Shown here piece by piece: positions 43,568-53,596 of a stretch of DNA of 64,000 bases. The notes beneath the pieces were generated by a model. The model searched no databases, was not told the origin of the DNA, and worked only from the letters and a program-made list of their open reading frames with translations. Source of the DNA: Paraburkholderia fynbosensis. GTDB lineage: Bacteria > Pseudomonadota > Gammaproteobacteria > Burkholderiales > Burkholderiaceae. Each line of letters begins with the position of its first letter. Position 1 is the stretch's first letter. The stretch is taken from the NCBI RefSeq assembly GCF_902859935.1, contig NZ_CADIKI010000004.1, forward strand, positions 248,001 through 312,000. Direction: 5' to 3'. The translations under genes were made by a program, and so were the position numbers.

Positions 43568-45529
43568 ATGAGCGATACGATTCGTCTGGACGGCCGCGTG
43601 CTGTACCTGTCTCAAGATCCTGCGGTGATCGACGCGCAACTTGCCGGTGAAAATTTCACGCGCGCCACAGCCGGGCCGTTACGCGAGAACGTGTCCACCG
43701 ATGAGATCACGCCGGTCACCGTGATGCTCACCTACGACGAACGGCTCGGCCAATATCCCTACGTCGGCTTCAAGGCTGGGGAGCGCATGCCGATCGGCCG
43801 CAATGCGGTGAAAGACGGCGGTTTTCAGATCACGGTGGCGGGCAAGCGTTACGGCAAAGGCTCATCGCGTGAATCGAGCCCATTGGCGGAATTGTCGGCG
43901 GGCATCCGGCTGATCGTTGCGGAGAGCTTCGAGCGAATCTATCAACAGAACTGCGACAACATCGGCATTCTCACGACCACCGATTTCTCCGTACTCGATC
44001 GACTGGTCGCCGGCGAAACGGTGCCGATCGACGAGTTTTTGAAAGGCCGCGACGCGCTCACGCAGCAGATCATTCGCAGCGGCGGCCTGCTTGCATACAG
44101 CAAGTTCGCGCAGTGGCCCGCGCCGTGTGTGCGCGATGCTGTGGGCGACGCAGCACAGGGCGCTGAAGTTGGCGGGCCGAAAACGCTGGTCGAGAAAATC
44201 ATCGATCGCCATCTGCATCCGGACATCGCCAGCGCGCAGCGCGGCGACGGGGTGTTCATCGCCGCCGACTGGCGCTTCAGCCACGACTACTTTACCGGCA
44301 TGTGCGCGCATCTTATGCATCGCGCGTTCGGCAAGCCGGCGCCGCTGCACGCGGCGGATCACATCATCGCGTTTCAGGACCATCTGGTGCTGGCGCCGCA
44401 GAGCATTCCGCACGTGCGCGACGGTCTGTTGCCGGGCGTTGCCAATCTGATGGAAGGGCATACGTCGTTCGCCCGCGATTATCCGGTGCGCTCGCACGGT
44501 GCGCTCGATGGCGTGCCGGGTTCCGAAGGCATCTGTCACGCGTTGATGGCCGAGCAATATGCGTTGCCCGGCCAGGTGGCGTGCGGCACCGATTCCCACA
44601 CGCCGCATTCGGGCGCGCTCGGTTGCCTCGCGTTCGGGGCGGGCGCGACGGAAATCGCCAATAGCTGGGTGACGGGCTATGTGCGCTGCAAAGTGCCGGA
44701 GACGCTGCGTATCGAGGTCGACGGCAGCTTGCGCGAGGGCGTGACCGCGAAGGACGTCGTGCTGCATCTGCTGCAAATGGATGCGATCCGTTCGGGCGGC
44801 GCAATCGGTCTCGTATTCGAATACGGCGGCGCAGCGGTGCGCGCGATGTCGATCGACGAACGCGCGACCTTGACCAACATGGTCGCGGAATTGGGCGGCT
44901 TCACCGGCATCGTGGAGCCGGACGAACGCACGGTGGCGTTTCTGAAGGAGCGGCGCGGCGTCGATTTCGCGCTGGAAAGCTGGATGAAAAGCGATACGGG
45001 CGCAGTCTACCGCGACACGATCCGCATCGACGCCGGCGCCATCGAACCGATGCTCGCGCGTCCAGGCGATCCCGGCAACGGGGTGCCGGCGCCGCAACTG
45101 GAGCAGGACGTCGCGATCGACATTGCGTATGGCGGCTCGTGTACCGCAGGCAAGCGTGAAGACTTCGATTTCTATCACGAGGTGCTACGTTGGGGCGTCG
45201 AGCGGGGCATCCGTGTGCCGGAGGGTACGCGTCTATATCTGCAATTTGGCACCATGGCGGTGCGCGAGTATTGCGAGGCGCAGGGCTATTTGCCGGTCTT
45301 CGAGCGTGCGGGCGTGACGATCGTGATGCCGGGTTGCGGCTCGTGCGCGAATTGCGGGCCGGGCCAGTCGGCCCTCGCGGATCAGGTGACGATCAGCGCG
45401 ATCAACCGTAATTTCCCGGGTCGCTCGGGTCCGGGCAATGTATGGCTGGCGAGCCCGTATACGGTGGCGGCGAGTGCGCTGGCCGGGAAAATCACGACCT
45501 TTGAACAATTGAAGCGCACACGCGGCTAG
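43568..45529 (+). CDS. Fused aconitase/isopropylmalate dehydratase-family enzyme, swivel domain first
   Basis: 653-aa dehydratase. The N-terminal swivel (LeuD-like small-subunit) domain spans about 35-170 with the loop GSSRESS at 98-104. The large-subunit part (about 205-650) carries the 4Fe-4S ligands in VACGTDSHT and PGCGSCANCG. In canonical aconitases the swivel domain is at the C terminus, so the order here is inverted. It should isomerise or dehydrate a tri- or dicarboxylic acid; substrate unknown. AAGGAG precedes the ATG at 43568. LysR is upstream and an MFS transporter downstream. Confidence 0.87.
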   Translation: MSDTIRLDGRVLYLSQDPAVIDAQLAGENFTRATAGPLRENVSTDEITPVTVMLTYDERLGQYPYVGFKAGERMPIGRNAVKDGGFQITVAGKRYGKGSSRESSPLAELSAGIRLIVAESFERIYQQNCDNIGILTTTDFSVLDRLVAGETVPIDEFLKGRDALTQQIIRSGGLLAYSKFAQWPAPCVRDAVGDAAQGAEVGGPKTLVEKIIDRHLHPDIASAQRGDGVFIAADWRFSHDYFTGMCAHLMHRAFGKPAPLHAADHIIAFQDHLVLAPQSIPHVRDGLLPGVANLMEGHTSFARDYPVRSHGALDGVPGSEGICHALMAEQYALPGQVACGTDSHTPHSGALGCLAFGAGATEIANSWVTGYVRCKVPETLRIEVDGSLREGVTAKDVVLHLLQMDAIRSGGAIGLVFEYGGAAVRAMSIDERATLTNMVAELGGFTGIVEPDERTVAFLKERRGVDFALESWMKSDTGAVYRDTIRIDAGAIEPMLARPGDPGNGVPAPQLEQDVAIDIAYGGSCTAGKREDFDFYHEVLRWGVERGIRVPEGTRLYLQFGTMAVREYCEAQGYLPVFERAGVTIVMPGCGSCANCGPGQSALADQVTISAINRNFPGRSGPGNVWLASPYTVAASALAGKITTFEQLKRTRG

Positions 45530-45653
45530 AATGCTGGCCGGGCCCTGGAGCCGGCATCGTGGCGCATGCGACGCGCGAACGTACGAAAGGCCGGCGTCAG
45601 GCCGGTTTCGGCGAGCCTTATTTTCGCCGGTATCAGGAGTATTCAGGCTGCAT
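45530..45653. other. Spacer with two GC hairpins
   Basis: Inverted repeats CCGGC/GCCGG near 45590-45606 and CGGCGA/TCGCCG near 45609-45630 follow the aconitase gene and could reduce read-through. No gene. Confidence 0.45.
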
Positions 45654-45849
45654 GACAGCTTTGCATGGGACTGGAGTAAGCGCTAAAGCGCCAACTGCAG
45701 TCGACAGCTTTGCAGGGGACTGGAGTAGGCGCTAAAGCGCCAACTGCAGTCGACAGCTTTGCATGGGACCGGAGTAAGCGCTAAAGCGCCAACTCCAGTC
45801 GACAGCTTTGCATGGGACTGGAGTAGGCGCTAAAGCGCCAACTGCAGTC
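45654..45849. repeat. Four tandem 49-bp palindromic repeats
   Basis: Units at 45654-45702, 45703-45751, 45752-45800 and 45801-45849 differ at only a few bases. Each begins GACAGCTTTGCA and carries an inverted repeat centred on GGCGC-TAAA-GCGCC (or AGCGC-type in some units) flanked by GACTGGAGT and AACTGCAGTC, so each can fold into a long hairpin. The array ends four bases before the ribosome binding site of the MFS gene. It looks like a REP-type element. Confidence 0.9.
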
Positions 45850-45868
45850 GACAAAGGAGACGAACGAC

Positions 45869-47338
45869 ATGGCTTCCCCAGATCACGCCGACTCCGTCAC
45901 ACGCAACGGCGGCAGCGTGACGTATTCCAGTACTCTCGGCAACACACCGTCCGACACCACTGCCGCCGCGCCGCTCGACGCTGGCAGCATTTCGGCGCGC
46001 CTCGACAGGCTGCCCGCCACGCGTTCCATCTGGAAGCTGGTCGTGCTGCTGAGCCTCGGCTTCTTCTTCGAACTCTACGATCTGCTGTACTCCGGTTATG
46101 TCGCGCCGGGTCTCGTCAAGAGCGGCTTACTGACCGCGACGACGCACGGTCTGTTCGGCTCGACCGGCGTCGCGAGTTTCATCGCCGCTCTGTTCAGCGG
46201 CCTCTTTATCGGCACGATCGCTTGTGGCTTTCTGGCGGATCGCTTCGGACGCCGCGCCGTTTTCACGTATTCGCTGCTCTGGTATACAGCGGCCAACGTC
46301 GTGATGGCGTTTCAGGAAACGGCGACCGGCCTGAACGTCTGGCGCTTCGTCGCGGGCGTCGGTATCGGCGTCGAACTGGTAACGATCGGCACGTACATCT
46401 CCGAGCTGGTACCCAAGCAGATTCGCGGCCGCGCGTTCGCGTGCGAGCAGGCGGTCGGCTTCACGGCGGTGCCGGTGGTCGCGTTTCTGTCGTTTCTGCT
46501 GGTGCCGCGCACGCTATTCGGTCTCGACGGCTGGCGTTGGGTCGTGCTCATCGGTGCGCACGGCGCGCTGTTCGTCTGGTGGATTCGTCGCGCGCTGCCG
46601 GAAAGCCCGCGTTGGCTCGCGCAGCAGGGGCGTCTCGCCGAAGCCGACGGCGTGATGAGCGCGCTCGAAGCGAAGGTGCGCAGCGAGTACGGCCGCGAGT
46701 TGCCGCCGCCCGCACCGCCGCTGCCGGTTACGCCGCGCGGCAGCTTCCGCGATATGTGGGTGCCGCCGTATCGACGCCGCACGTTGATGATGACTCTCTT
46801 CAACATCTTCCAGACCGTGGGCTTCTATGGCTTCGCGAACTGGGTGCCGACACTGCTGATCAAGCAGGGCATCACGATCACGACGAGCCTGATGTATTCG
46901 AGCGTGATTGCGCTGGCCGCGCCGCTCGGTCCCGTCATCGGCCTCTTCATCGGCGACCGCTTCGAGCGCAAGACGGTGATCGTCGTGATGGCCGGCGTGA
47001 ACATCGTCTGCGGGCTGTGGTTCAGTCGGGCGTCGGGCGCGGTGCTGCTGGTGAGCCTCGGCGTGTGTCTGACGCTTGCGGGCAACATCATTTCGTACAG
47101 CTACCACGCGTATCAGACCGAACTCTTTCCGACCAGCATCCGCGCACGCGCGGTGGGCTTCGTTTATTCGTGGAGCCGGTTTTCGGCGATCTTCACGGCC
47201 TTTCTGATCGCGGCGGTGTTGAAGCACTTCGGCGCGTCCGGCGTGTTCGTGTTCATCGCCGGTGCGATGCTGATCGTGATGCTGGCGATCGGTTTGATGG
47301 GGCCGCGCACGAAGGGGCTGGAACTGGAGAAGATCTAG
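45869..47338 (+). CDS. MFS transporter (metabolite:H+ symporter type)
   Basis: 489-aa 12-helix MFS protein. Motif A is ADRFGRRA after helix 2 and motif PESPRWL precedes the central loop, with ELFPTSIRA near helix 11, as in the AAHS/SV2-like metabolite symporters that take up aromatic or organic acids. The N-terminal 50 residues are hydrophilic. AAAGGAGA precedes the ATG, at the end of the repeat array. It is probably the uptake system for the substrate of the fused aconitase-like enzyme. Confidence 0.87.
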   Translation: MASPDHADSVTRNGGSVTYSSTLGNTPSDTTAAAPLDAGSISARLDRLPATRSIWKLVVLLSLGFFFELYDLLYSGYVAPGLVKSGLLTATTHGLFGSTGVASFIAALFSGLFIGTIACGFLADRFGRRAVFTYSLLWYTAANVVMAFQETATGLNVWRFVAGVGIGVELVTIGTYISELVPKQIRGRAFACEQAVGFTAVPVVAFLSFLLVPRTLFGLDGWRWVVLIGAHGALFVWWIRRALPESPRWLAQQGRLAEADGVMSALEAKVRSEYGRELPPPAPPLPVTPRGSFRDMWVPPYRRRTLMMTLFNIFQTVGFYGFANWVPTLLIKQGITITTSLMYSSVIALAAPLGPVIGLFIGDRFERKTVIVVMAGVNIVCGLWFSRASGAVLLVSLGVCLTLAGNIISYSYHAYQTELFPTSIRARAVGFVYSWSRFSAIFTAFLIAAVLKHFGASGVFVFIAGAMLIVMLAIGLMGPRTKGLELEKI

Positions 47339-47354
47339 AAGCACACGCGCGGCC

Positions 47355-48320
47355 TTAGGGTTCCGGCTGGAATAGCGGCAACACGTCGTGCGCGAGTTCT
47401 TCGATCGCGTCGGCGGCAGGGCGCTCCGATGCGAGGTTGAACGTCACGTGATGCGTGCCGCCGGCGCGCATGTCGTTGAGGATGCCGACCAATGCGTGCC
47501 GGCCGGTTCGATAGCCTAACGTGACAGGCTGCGCCGGCTCATGCGGATCGCGACTGAGCTCGAGCCGCATCGCCACGCCGAATGCGCGAAACGCAGTGGG
47601 CGCCGCGCGTTCGACCGCGGCGCGCCACATGCTGTAACGCGCCCGCTGTGCATCAGGCTCGCGATGATAAGTCATCCACCCCAGCGAATGCCGCGCGATC
47701 CAGTCGACGCTCTGGCCGCCCGAGCCGACCGCCAGCAGCGGCACGGTATTCGCGGTGCCGGGTAGTAGCTGGAAAGCCGGCGCGCCTTCGGGCGCGCGAT
47801 CGGGAATCACGCGAGACGGCTTGCCGAGCGCCGCCGCCAGTGTGTCCCAATGTCGTCGATACAGTTCGCGCCGCTCGTGCGGGTCGCGGCCAAAGGCTGC
47901 GTATTCCGGTGGGCGGTCACCGGAGCCCAGTCCTAGAATGAAGCGGCCGTGGCTGAGCATGTCGACGGACAGCGCCGCCTTGGCGATATGCAGCGGATGG
48001 CGCAGCGTCAGCACGATTGCGCCGCTCACGAGCGCGATACGCTGTGTGTGCACGGCAAGTGCGCCGAGCAGGGCCCACGGGTCGAGATGGCCGACCGGGT
48101 CCGGATAGTCGGCGCTGTTCAACGGTACGTCGCGGACCCAGAGCGCGCGAAAGCCGCGTTCGTCGGCGAGCCGCGCAAGAGTCAACTGCTCGTCGAAATC
48201 GGCGACGATGGCGCCGGCGCGCAGCAGCGGCAGCGTGAGTCCGAGACTGAGTGCATCGTTTGCGAACACGCGGCTCGCCGCGGTTTGTGCGTGATTCTGC
48301 TGTCCGCTTGCTGTCGTCAA
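47355..48320 (-). CDS. Luciferase-like (LLM class) flavin monooxygenase, TTG start
   Basis: 321-aa FMN-dependent oxidoreductase of the bacterial luciferase family (LGLTLPLLRAGAIVADFDEQ, RFILGLGSGDRPPEY, LLAVGSGGQSVDWIA). The start is TTG at 48320 with AAGGAG seven nt upstream; no in-frame ATG lies in the first 100 codons. Convergent with the MFS gene (16-bp gap). Substrate unknown. Confidence 0.85.
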   Translation of the reverse strand: MTTASGQQNHAQTAASRVFANDALSLGLTLPLLRAGAIVADFDEQLTLARLADERGFRALWVRDVPLNSADYPDPVGHLDPWALLGALAVHTQRIALVSGAIVLTLRHPLHIAKAALSVDMLSHGRFILGLGSGDRPPEYAAFGRDPHERRELYRRHWDTLAAALGKPSRVIPDRAPEGAPAFQLLPGTANTVPLLAVGSGGQSVDWIARHSLGWMTYHREPDAQRARYSMWRAAVERAAPTAFRAFGVAMRLELSRDPHEPAQPVTLGYRTGRHALVGILNDMRAGGTHHVTFNLASERPAADAIEELAHDVLPLFQPEP

Positions 48321-48374
48321 CTTTCGACTCCTTATGGTTGATCGGATCGCGCCCGGCCCGATGCTGACACCGCG

Positions 48375-50741
48375 TCAGAACAACTGCCTTTGCCCCGACA
48401 GCAGCGTCGTGAAATCATCGCGCAGCAGCGGCAGAATGGCATCGGCGACGGGCTGCAATTGCCGCGTCAGATAGTGTTCGTAGTCGATTGCCGAGCGCAG
48501 CGTTTCCAAGGGTTCGGGACCGGCCACCGTCATCACATAGCTGATCCAGCCGCCGTTCTGGTATTGCAGCGGGCGCCCTTGACTACGGTTGAACTCATCG
48601 GCGATGCGCGCCGCGCGCACATGCGGCGGCACGTTGCGTTCGTATTCGCCGAGCGCTCTGCGCAGGCGCTTGCGATAGACGAGCTGATCGTCGAGCTTGC
48701 CGTCGAGCGTATCGCGCACATAGTCGCGCACGTAATCCTGATACGGCTGCTGCCTGAATATGCGTCCGTATAGCGCCTGCTGAAACTGCTGCGCGAGCGG
48801 CGTCCAATCCGTGCGCACGGTTTCGAGTCCTTTGTAGACGATCTCCTCGCCGCCGTCGGGCAATACCGTGAGTCCCGCATAGCGTTTCTTGCTGCCTTCC
48901 TCCGCGCCGCGAATGGTTGGCATGAAAAAGCGCCGATAGTGCCGCTCGAACTGCAATTCGAGCGCGCTGTCGAGCACGAACCGCGCGCGCAGGTTCTGTC
49001 GCCACCACGCGTTGATGTGCTCCACGAGTGCGCGGCCGATGCGGCCGGCGTCTTCCTCGCTGTGCGCATGTTTGAGCCACACGAAGGTCGAATCCGTGTC
49101 GCCGTAGATGACCTCGTAGCCTTCGGCCTGAATCAGCTCGCGCGTGGTGTGCATGATTTCGTGGCCGCGCATCGTGATCGACGACGCCAGACGCGGGTCG
49201 AAGAAGCGGCAACCGGTGGAGCCGAGCACGCCGTAAAACGCGTTCATGATGATCTTCAGCGCTTGCGAAAGCGGCTTGTTGTGCTCGCGCTTGGCGCTTT
49301 CGCGGCTTTGCCACACTTGCGCGACGATCGACGGCAGGCAATGGCGCGTGCGTGAGAAGCGTGCGCCGAGAAAGCCCGGCACGGAGTGTTCGTCGCTGGG
49401 GTTCAGCATGCCTTCCACGAGACCGAGCGGGTCGATCAGAAAGGTGCGGATGATCGACGGATACAGGCTCTTGTAGTCGAGCACGAGGACCGAATCGTAC
49501 AGGCCGGGGCGCGAGTCCATCACGAAGCCGCCGGGGCTCGCCGCGCCCGCGACATCGCCGAGATTGGGGGCGACGTAGCCTTGCCGGTGCATGCGCGGCA
49601 TGTACAGATGCGTGAACGCCGCGACCGAGCCGCCGCTGCGATCCGCGGGCAGGCCGGTCACGGTCGCGCGTTCCAGCAGGAACGGCAGCAGCTCGGTCTT
49701 CGCGAAGATGCGCGTGACCAGCTCGCAGTCCTTCAGGTTGTAGTGTGCGAGCGCGGGCTTGTCCTCGTCGAAGCGGCGCTGGATTTCGTCCATGCGCTGA
49801 TACGGATTGTCGATGGCCTTGCCCTCGCCGAGCACCGAACGCGCCACGTGTTCGAGACTGAACGACGGAAAGCTCCACGTCGCGGAACGCAGCGCCTCGA
49901 TACCGTCGATGATCAGCCGTCCCGCAGCACCGGCAAAGAAGTGATTGCGCGTGAGGCCGTGTTCGCGCCACTCCATCACCGTACCGCCGCGGCCGAGCCG
50001 CAGTGGTACGCGATATTGTTCGGCATGCTGCTGCAACACACGCAGATCGAACTGCACGAGATTCCAGCCGATGATTGCATCGGGGTCGTGCCGTTCCATC
50101 CACAGGTTCAGTTTTTCAAGCAACTGGGCGCGCGTTTCGCAGTATTCGAGTTCGAAGTCGAGCCCGCTCGCGTCGCCGTTCGGCGGTCCGAGCATATATA
50201 CCTGGCGTTGTCCGCAGCCTTCGAGCGCGATCGAATAAAGCTCGGCATGCGCGCTGGTTTCGATGTCGAGCGACACGAGTTTCAACGGCGGACGATAGTC
50301 CGTGGCCGGTTTCAACTCGCTGTTCAGCAGCGGGCCGCCCGGTTGCGACTCGCCGCTGAACCACACCGGCGCGGTGATGAAGCGCTCCATCATGTAGCGC
50401 TCGGGCGGGAAGATATCGGCTTCGTAGACGTCCACGCCGCCTTGTTTCAGGCGTTTCTCGAAGCCCGTCAATTGCCTGTACTGCGGGCAGTAAAGCCCCA
50501 GCACCGGGCGATGCTGGAAGTCGCGCAGTTCGAGTGGACGCAGATCGAGCGGCATGTCGCGGCGCAGGATCGTTTCGGCGCGCTCGCGGTGTTCGGCGGG
50601 AATGAATGCGACCGATGGCTGAGGGCGCAAGCGGATAAGGCGGGGCCCGCCGTCTGTCGCCAGCCAGAAATCGATCTCCGTGCCGGCGGGCGTGTCCCGC
50701 CAATGTCGGGTCAATATGAAACCCTGCTCAAGCTCAGTCAA
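48375..50741 (-). CDS. polB: DNA polymerase II (family B), TTG start
   Basis: 788-aa damage-tolerant polymerase with 3'-5' exonuclease. Exo I is DIET at about 159-162, Exo [17 protein letters not shown], Exo [16 protein letters not shown]. Polymerase motifs are [13 protein letters not shown] (A), [20 protein letters not shown] (B) and [10 protein letters not shown] (C). All catalytic Asp residues are present. Start TTG at 50741 with AAAGGTGG upstream. In E. coli it is SOS-induced; no LexA box was identified with confidence here. It is a single gene. Confidence 0.94.
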   Translation of the reverse strand: MTELEQGFILTRHWRDTPAGTEIDFWLATDGGPRLIRLRPQPSVAFIPAEHRERAETILRRDMPLDLRPLELRDFQHRPVLGLYCPQYRQLTGFEKRLKQGGVDVYEADIFPPERYMMERFITAPVWFSGESQPGGPLLNSELKPATDYRPPLKLVSLDIETSAHAELYSIALEGCGQRQVYMLGPPNGDASGLDFELEYCETRAQLLEKLNLWMERHDPDAIIGWNLVQFDLRVLQQHAEQYRVPLRLGRGGTVMEWREHGLTRNHFFAGAAGRLIIDGIEALRSATWSFPSFSLEHVARSVLGEGKAIDNPYQRMDEIQRRFDEDKPALAHYNLKDCELVTRIFAKTELLPFLLERATVTGLPADRSGGSVAAFTHLYMPRMHRQGYVAPNLGDVAGAASPGGFVMDSRPGLYDSVLVLDYKSLYPSIIRTFLIDPLGLVEGMLNPSDEHSVPGFLGARFSRTRHCLPSIVAQVWQSRESAKREHNKPLSQALKIIMNAFYGVLGSTGCRFFDPRLASSITMRGHEIMHTTRELIQAEGYEVIYGDTDSTFVWLKHAHSEEDAGRIGRALVEHINAWWRQNLRARFVLDSALELQFERHYRRFFMPTIRGAEEGSKKRYAGLTVLPDGGEEIVYKGLETVRTDWTPLAQQFQQALYGRIFRQQPYQDYVRDYVRDTLDGKLDDQLVYRKRLRRALGEYERNVPPHVRAARIADEFNRSQGRPLQYQNGGWISYVMTVAGPEPLETLRSAIDYEHYLTRQLQPVADAILPLLRDDFTTLLSGQRQLF

Positions 50742-50948
50742 ACTTCCACCTTTAAACGGGCGTCATCGCCTCGCGATTTTACCGCCATGCGCGCCGGGCG
50801 GTGCCGATCCTGGAGGCGCCTCGCGAATGCGGCATCCGTACGACCCCCTCACTGCAGCCTCGCGGCGCTGTCTGTATGATCGTGCTGCAGCGATTCCTTC
50901 GGCGCAGCGCATGCGCCGGTCAAGTCTACTAAGAACGGAGTGAACGAG

Positions 50949-51374
50949 ATGACGTTGGGCAAACTTGTTGTCGTAGCCGCGGTAGCTGCAACCAGTCTGG
51001 GTGCGCAGGCGCAGGTCGCCGGCACGCAGACGCTGAGTGTCACGGTCGAACAGTCCAATGCGCTGCTAAGCGGCTGGAGCGTGAAGAAGAGCATTCTCGG
51101 CAAGGCCGTGTACAACGATCAGAATGAAAAGATCGGCACGGTGCGTGATCTGGTGGTCGCACCGGACGGTTCGCTGTCGGCAGCGATCGTGTCCGCTGGC
51201 GGCTTCCTCGGCGTCGCGTCGCATGACGTCGCGGTGCCGATCGCCGCGCTCGATATTCATGACGGCAATTTCTATCTGGCAGGCGCGTCCAAGGCTGCGT
51301 TGAAGGCGACGCCCCAGTTCCAGTACAACAAGGTGCAGACGCCGCCGAAGCCGAAGAAACTGACGGGGCAGTGA
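50949..51374 (+). CDS. PRC-barrel domain exported protein
   Basis: 141-aa protein with a signal peptide (residues 1 to about 21: LGKLVVVAAVAATSLGAQAQ) and a PRC-barrel domain at about 40-115 (WSVKKSILGKAVYNDQNEKIGTVRDLVV). Unusually the PRC barrel is in the exported fraction. GGAG precedes the ATG at 50949; the GTG at 50940 is in frame but less likely. Divergent from polB. Confidence 0.83.
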   Translation: MTLGKLVVVAAVAATSLGAQAQVAGTQTLSVTVEQSNALLSGWSVKKSILGKAVYNDQNEKIGTVRDLVVAPDGSLSAAIVSAGGFLGVASHDVAVPIAALDIHDGNFYLAGASKAALKATPQFQYNKVQTPPKPKKLTGQ

Positions 51375-51623
51375 GACAGGGACGCAGGGAGCCGGTCGGG
51401 CGATCGGCTCTGATACGTTCGGCGGCTTGCGAGCGAGCTGCCAATAGACAAGCGGCGCACGTGGCGCGAAGCGGTTGATGTAGTGCAAGCCGGTTCATGC
51501 TAACGGCGCCGCTATTGTATTGCTGAGAGACTATGCGAATCGCCCGGGCTCGGATTAGGCGCGTAAATAAAGCCTCGAAAAATCAGACCAGAGCGCCGAA
51601 CCGCCGCCCCGAAAACTCATCAA
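51375..51623. other. Intergenic, convergent
   Basis: 249 bp between the convergent PRC-barrel and DUF2891 genes. No gene or clear terminator. Confidence 0.3.
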
Positions 51624-52634
51624 TCAAGCCTCCAGAGCAAGCGTTGCGAAAGTACCTAGCCAGTGCTCGCCCATATAGTCGCCGGCCACATGAGGCAGCG
51701 CGCTTTGCAGATGACGCTCGGCGCTATCGCACAGCACGGTCCGGCGAATGTCACCGGCGGGCAGCGCCCGTGCGAGCGAGCGCTGGCACCACGCACGGCT
51801 CAGATTCAGGCCGTCCAAATGCGCGATCTTGCCGTCGCTGCGATCGGTCACGGTCACCGGTTCGAACAGCGTCGCGGGTTTCTTCGCGCCGAGATCCGGT
51901 AGAAAGCGCCCGAACCAGTCGACGAATTGCGCGGCCGGCAGCACGCGGCGCATCAATTCCGCTTCCATCAGCGAAGGCGAGAGGAACTCGTCGCCGGCCG
52001 GCTCCCAGGCCTGACACGCGACGTCGTTCAGAAACCAGCGCTCCGCGGTTCTGACGAGCAGCGCTTCGAGCGAGCTGTCTGAAGTCTGGCGCGCAAAATC
52101 CAGCGTGAGCGCAAGGGCGAACGCCATGTTGAAGTGCGTGCCCACGCGCAGCGGGTAAGTCGCCTTCGGCAAAAATTCCTCGAAGCGTTCGACGAAAAAC
52201 CCGGCGAGCGGCGCAAAAGTCTTCGACCAGCGCGCTGCGTCCGCAAGTTTCAGCGAGTGCAGCTGCGCGCTGAGCGCGAGCAGCCAGGCCCACCCATATG
52301 GCCGTTCGAAACCACGGTTGTGCGGCAGCTCGAGATACGCGAGTTCGCCGGCCACGTTGGCGTCGGTAAAATGCTCGTCGACCACCGCGATGATGCGCGC
52401 GGCTTCGGGCAGATCGGGAAAGCGCTCCAGCAGATGCAGGATCAGCCAGTAACCGTGCACGCACGAATGCCAGTCGTAGCTGCCGTAGAAGATTGGATGC
52501 AAAGCTCGCGGACCTTGCACGTCCTGCGGTCCGGCGAGCGAGTGCGTCAGCTTGTTCGGATACTCGCGCGTGAGGTGAGCGAGCGCGAGATTGGCGAAAC
52601 GGGACGCGATTTCGCGAGTGAGTTGAACTGTCAT
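51624..52634 (-). CDS. DUF2891 family protein
   Basis: 336-aa predicted cytosolic enzyme with the family motif HPIFYGSYDWHSCVHGYW (about 45-62), a His/Asp-rich candidate active site, and later WLLALSAQLHS. DUF2891 genes commonly follow DUF969-DUF979 transporter genes, suggesting a role in 5-oxoproline or a related cyclic compound. The start at 52634 lies 11 bp after the DUF979 gene stop, in the same operon. Confidence 0.85.
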   Translation of the reverse strand: MTVQLTREIASRFANLALAHLTREYPNKLTHSLAGPQDVQGPRALHPIFYGSYDWHSCVHGYWLILHLLERFPDLPEAARIIAVVDEHFTDANVAGELAYLELPHNRGFERPYGWAWLLALSAQLHSLKLADAARWSKTFAPLAGFFVERFEEFLPKATYPLRVGTHFNMAFALALTLDFARQTSDSSLEALLVRTAERWFLNDVACQAWEPAGDEFLSPSLMEAELMRRVLPAAQFVDWFGRFLPDLGAKKPATLFEPVTVTDRSDGKIAHLDGLNLSRAWCQRSLARALPAGDIRRTVLCDSAERHLQSALPHVAGDYMGEHWLGTFATLALEA

Positions 52635-52645
52635 CGACGGGCTCC

Positions 52646-53596
52646 TCAGAAGCGGAATACGAGCAGATACAACAGTATGGTATTGACGATCAGCAATAGT
52701 AAAGCGGTCGGCCATTGCGCCTTGATCACGCCGTTCTGGTCTTTCAGCTCCAGCAGCGCCGCCGGCACGATATTGAAGTTCGCGGCCATCGGTGTCATCA
52801 AGGTGCCGCAAAAGCCGCACAGCATGCCGATTGCGCCCAGAATCGCGGGGTTGCCGTTGAATTGATGCACGATCAACGGCAGGCCGATGCCGGCGGTCAT
52901 CACCGGAAATGCGGCGAACGCGTTGCCCATGATCATCGTGAAGATCGCCATGCCGAAGGTGTACGCCGCGACCACCGCGAATGCGGAGTCGACCGGAATC
53001 CACGTTTTCACGAGATCCGATACCACGTGGCCCACGCCGGCAATCGCGAACAGTGCGCCGAGCGCGGCGAGCATCTGCGGCAGGATCGCGGCCCAGCCCA
53101 CGGTGTCCATCGTGTGCCGTGCGTCCTTGAGCGCGTGCACCGGCGAATCGCGCAGCATGAAGAGCGCCGTGCCGAACGCGACCAGCGTGCCCAGTACGAG
53201 CGAAATCAGCGTGACGTTCTTCGTTTCGACGAACGGTGCGTATTTCAGCGTCAATGTGCCGAGCAGGGTAATGACCGGAATCAGCAGCGCGGGGATGAAC
53301 AGCTTATTGCCGAAGCGCTGCGCATTCGCTTCGCGGCGCGCGGCGGCCGCTTCGCTGTTGCTGTCCGCGCGGCCTTTGCCGAGCTTGCCGGAACCGGCGA
53401 TCAGCGCAAGCGCGATGGCGAGACAGCCCGTCACGAAGTGCGGCAGTTCCCCGCCGAACATGAAGGTGATCGCGTAGATGCCCCAGAACAGAAAATTGAC
53501 GACGCGGCGCGGATTCGAACGGTCTCGCAGATTGAAGAGCGCGAACGCGGCAAACATCAAACCGGCCAGCACATAGAGGGATTCGAGTTTGATCAT
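52646..53596 (-). CDS. DUF979 family, 5-oxoproline transporter subunit
   Basis: 316-aa polytopic membrane protein with about 9 hydrophobic segments (LESLYVLAGLMFAAFALF, ITFMFGGELPHFVTGCLAIAL, FTMIMGNAFAAFPVMTAGIG, AIGMLCGFCGTLMTPMAANFN). It is always found with DUF969. The start ATG at 53596 overlaps the DUF969 stop (TGATG), so they are coupled. Function inferred from family naming as a 5-oxoproline permease component. Confidence 0.85.
   Translation of the reverse strand: MIKLESLYVLAGLMFAAFALFNLRDRSNPRRVVNFLFWGIYAITFMFGGELPHFVTGCLAIALALIAGSGKLGKGRADSNSEAAAARREANAQRFGNKLFIPALLIPVITLLGTLTLKYAPFVETKNVTLISLVLGTLVAFGTALFMLRDSPVHALKDARHTMDTVGWAAILPQMLAALGALFAIAGVGHVVSDLVKTWIPVDSAFAVVAAYTFGMAIFTMIMGNAFAAFPVMTAGIGLPLIVHQFNGNPAILGAIGMLCGFCGTLMTPMAANFNIVPAALLELKDQNGVIKAQWPTALLLLIVNTILLYLLVFRF

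Noticed and set aside
45808..47358. Long second frame over the MFS gene beginning in the repeat array
   Set aside because: Arg-rich shadow of the MFS gene in another frame; it starts inside the last 49-bp repeat and has no ribosome binding site.
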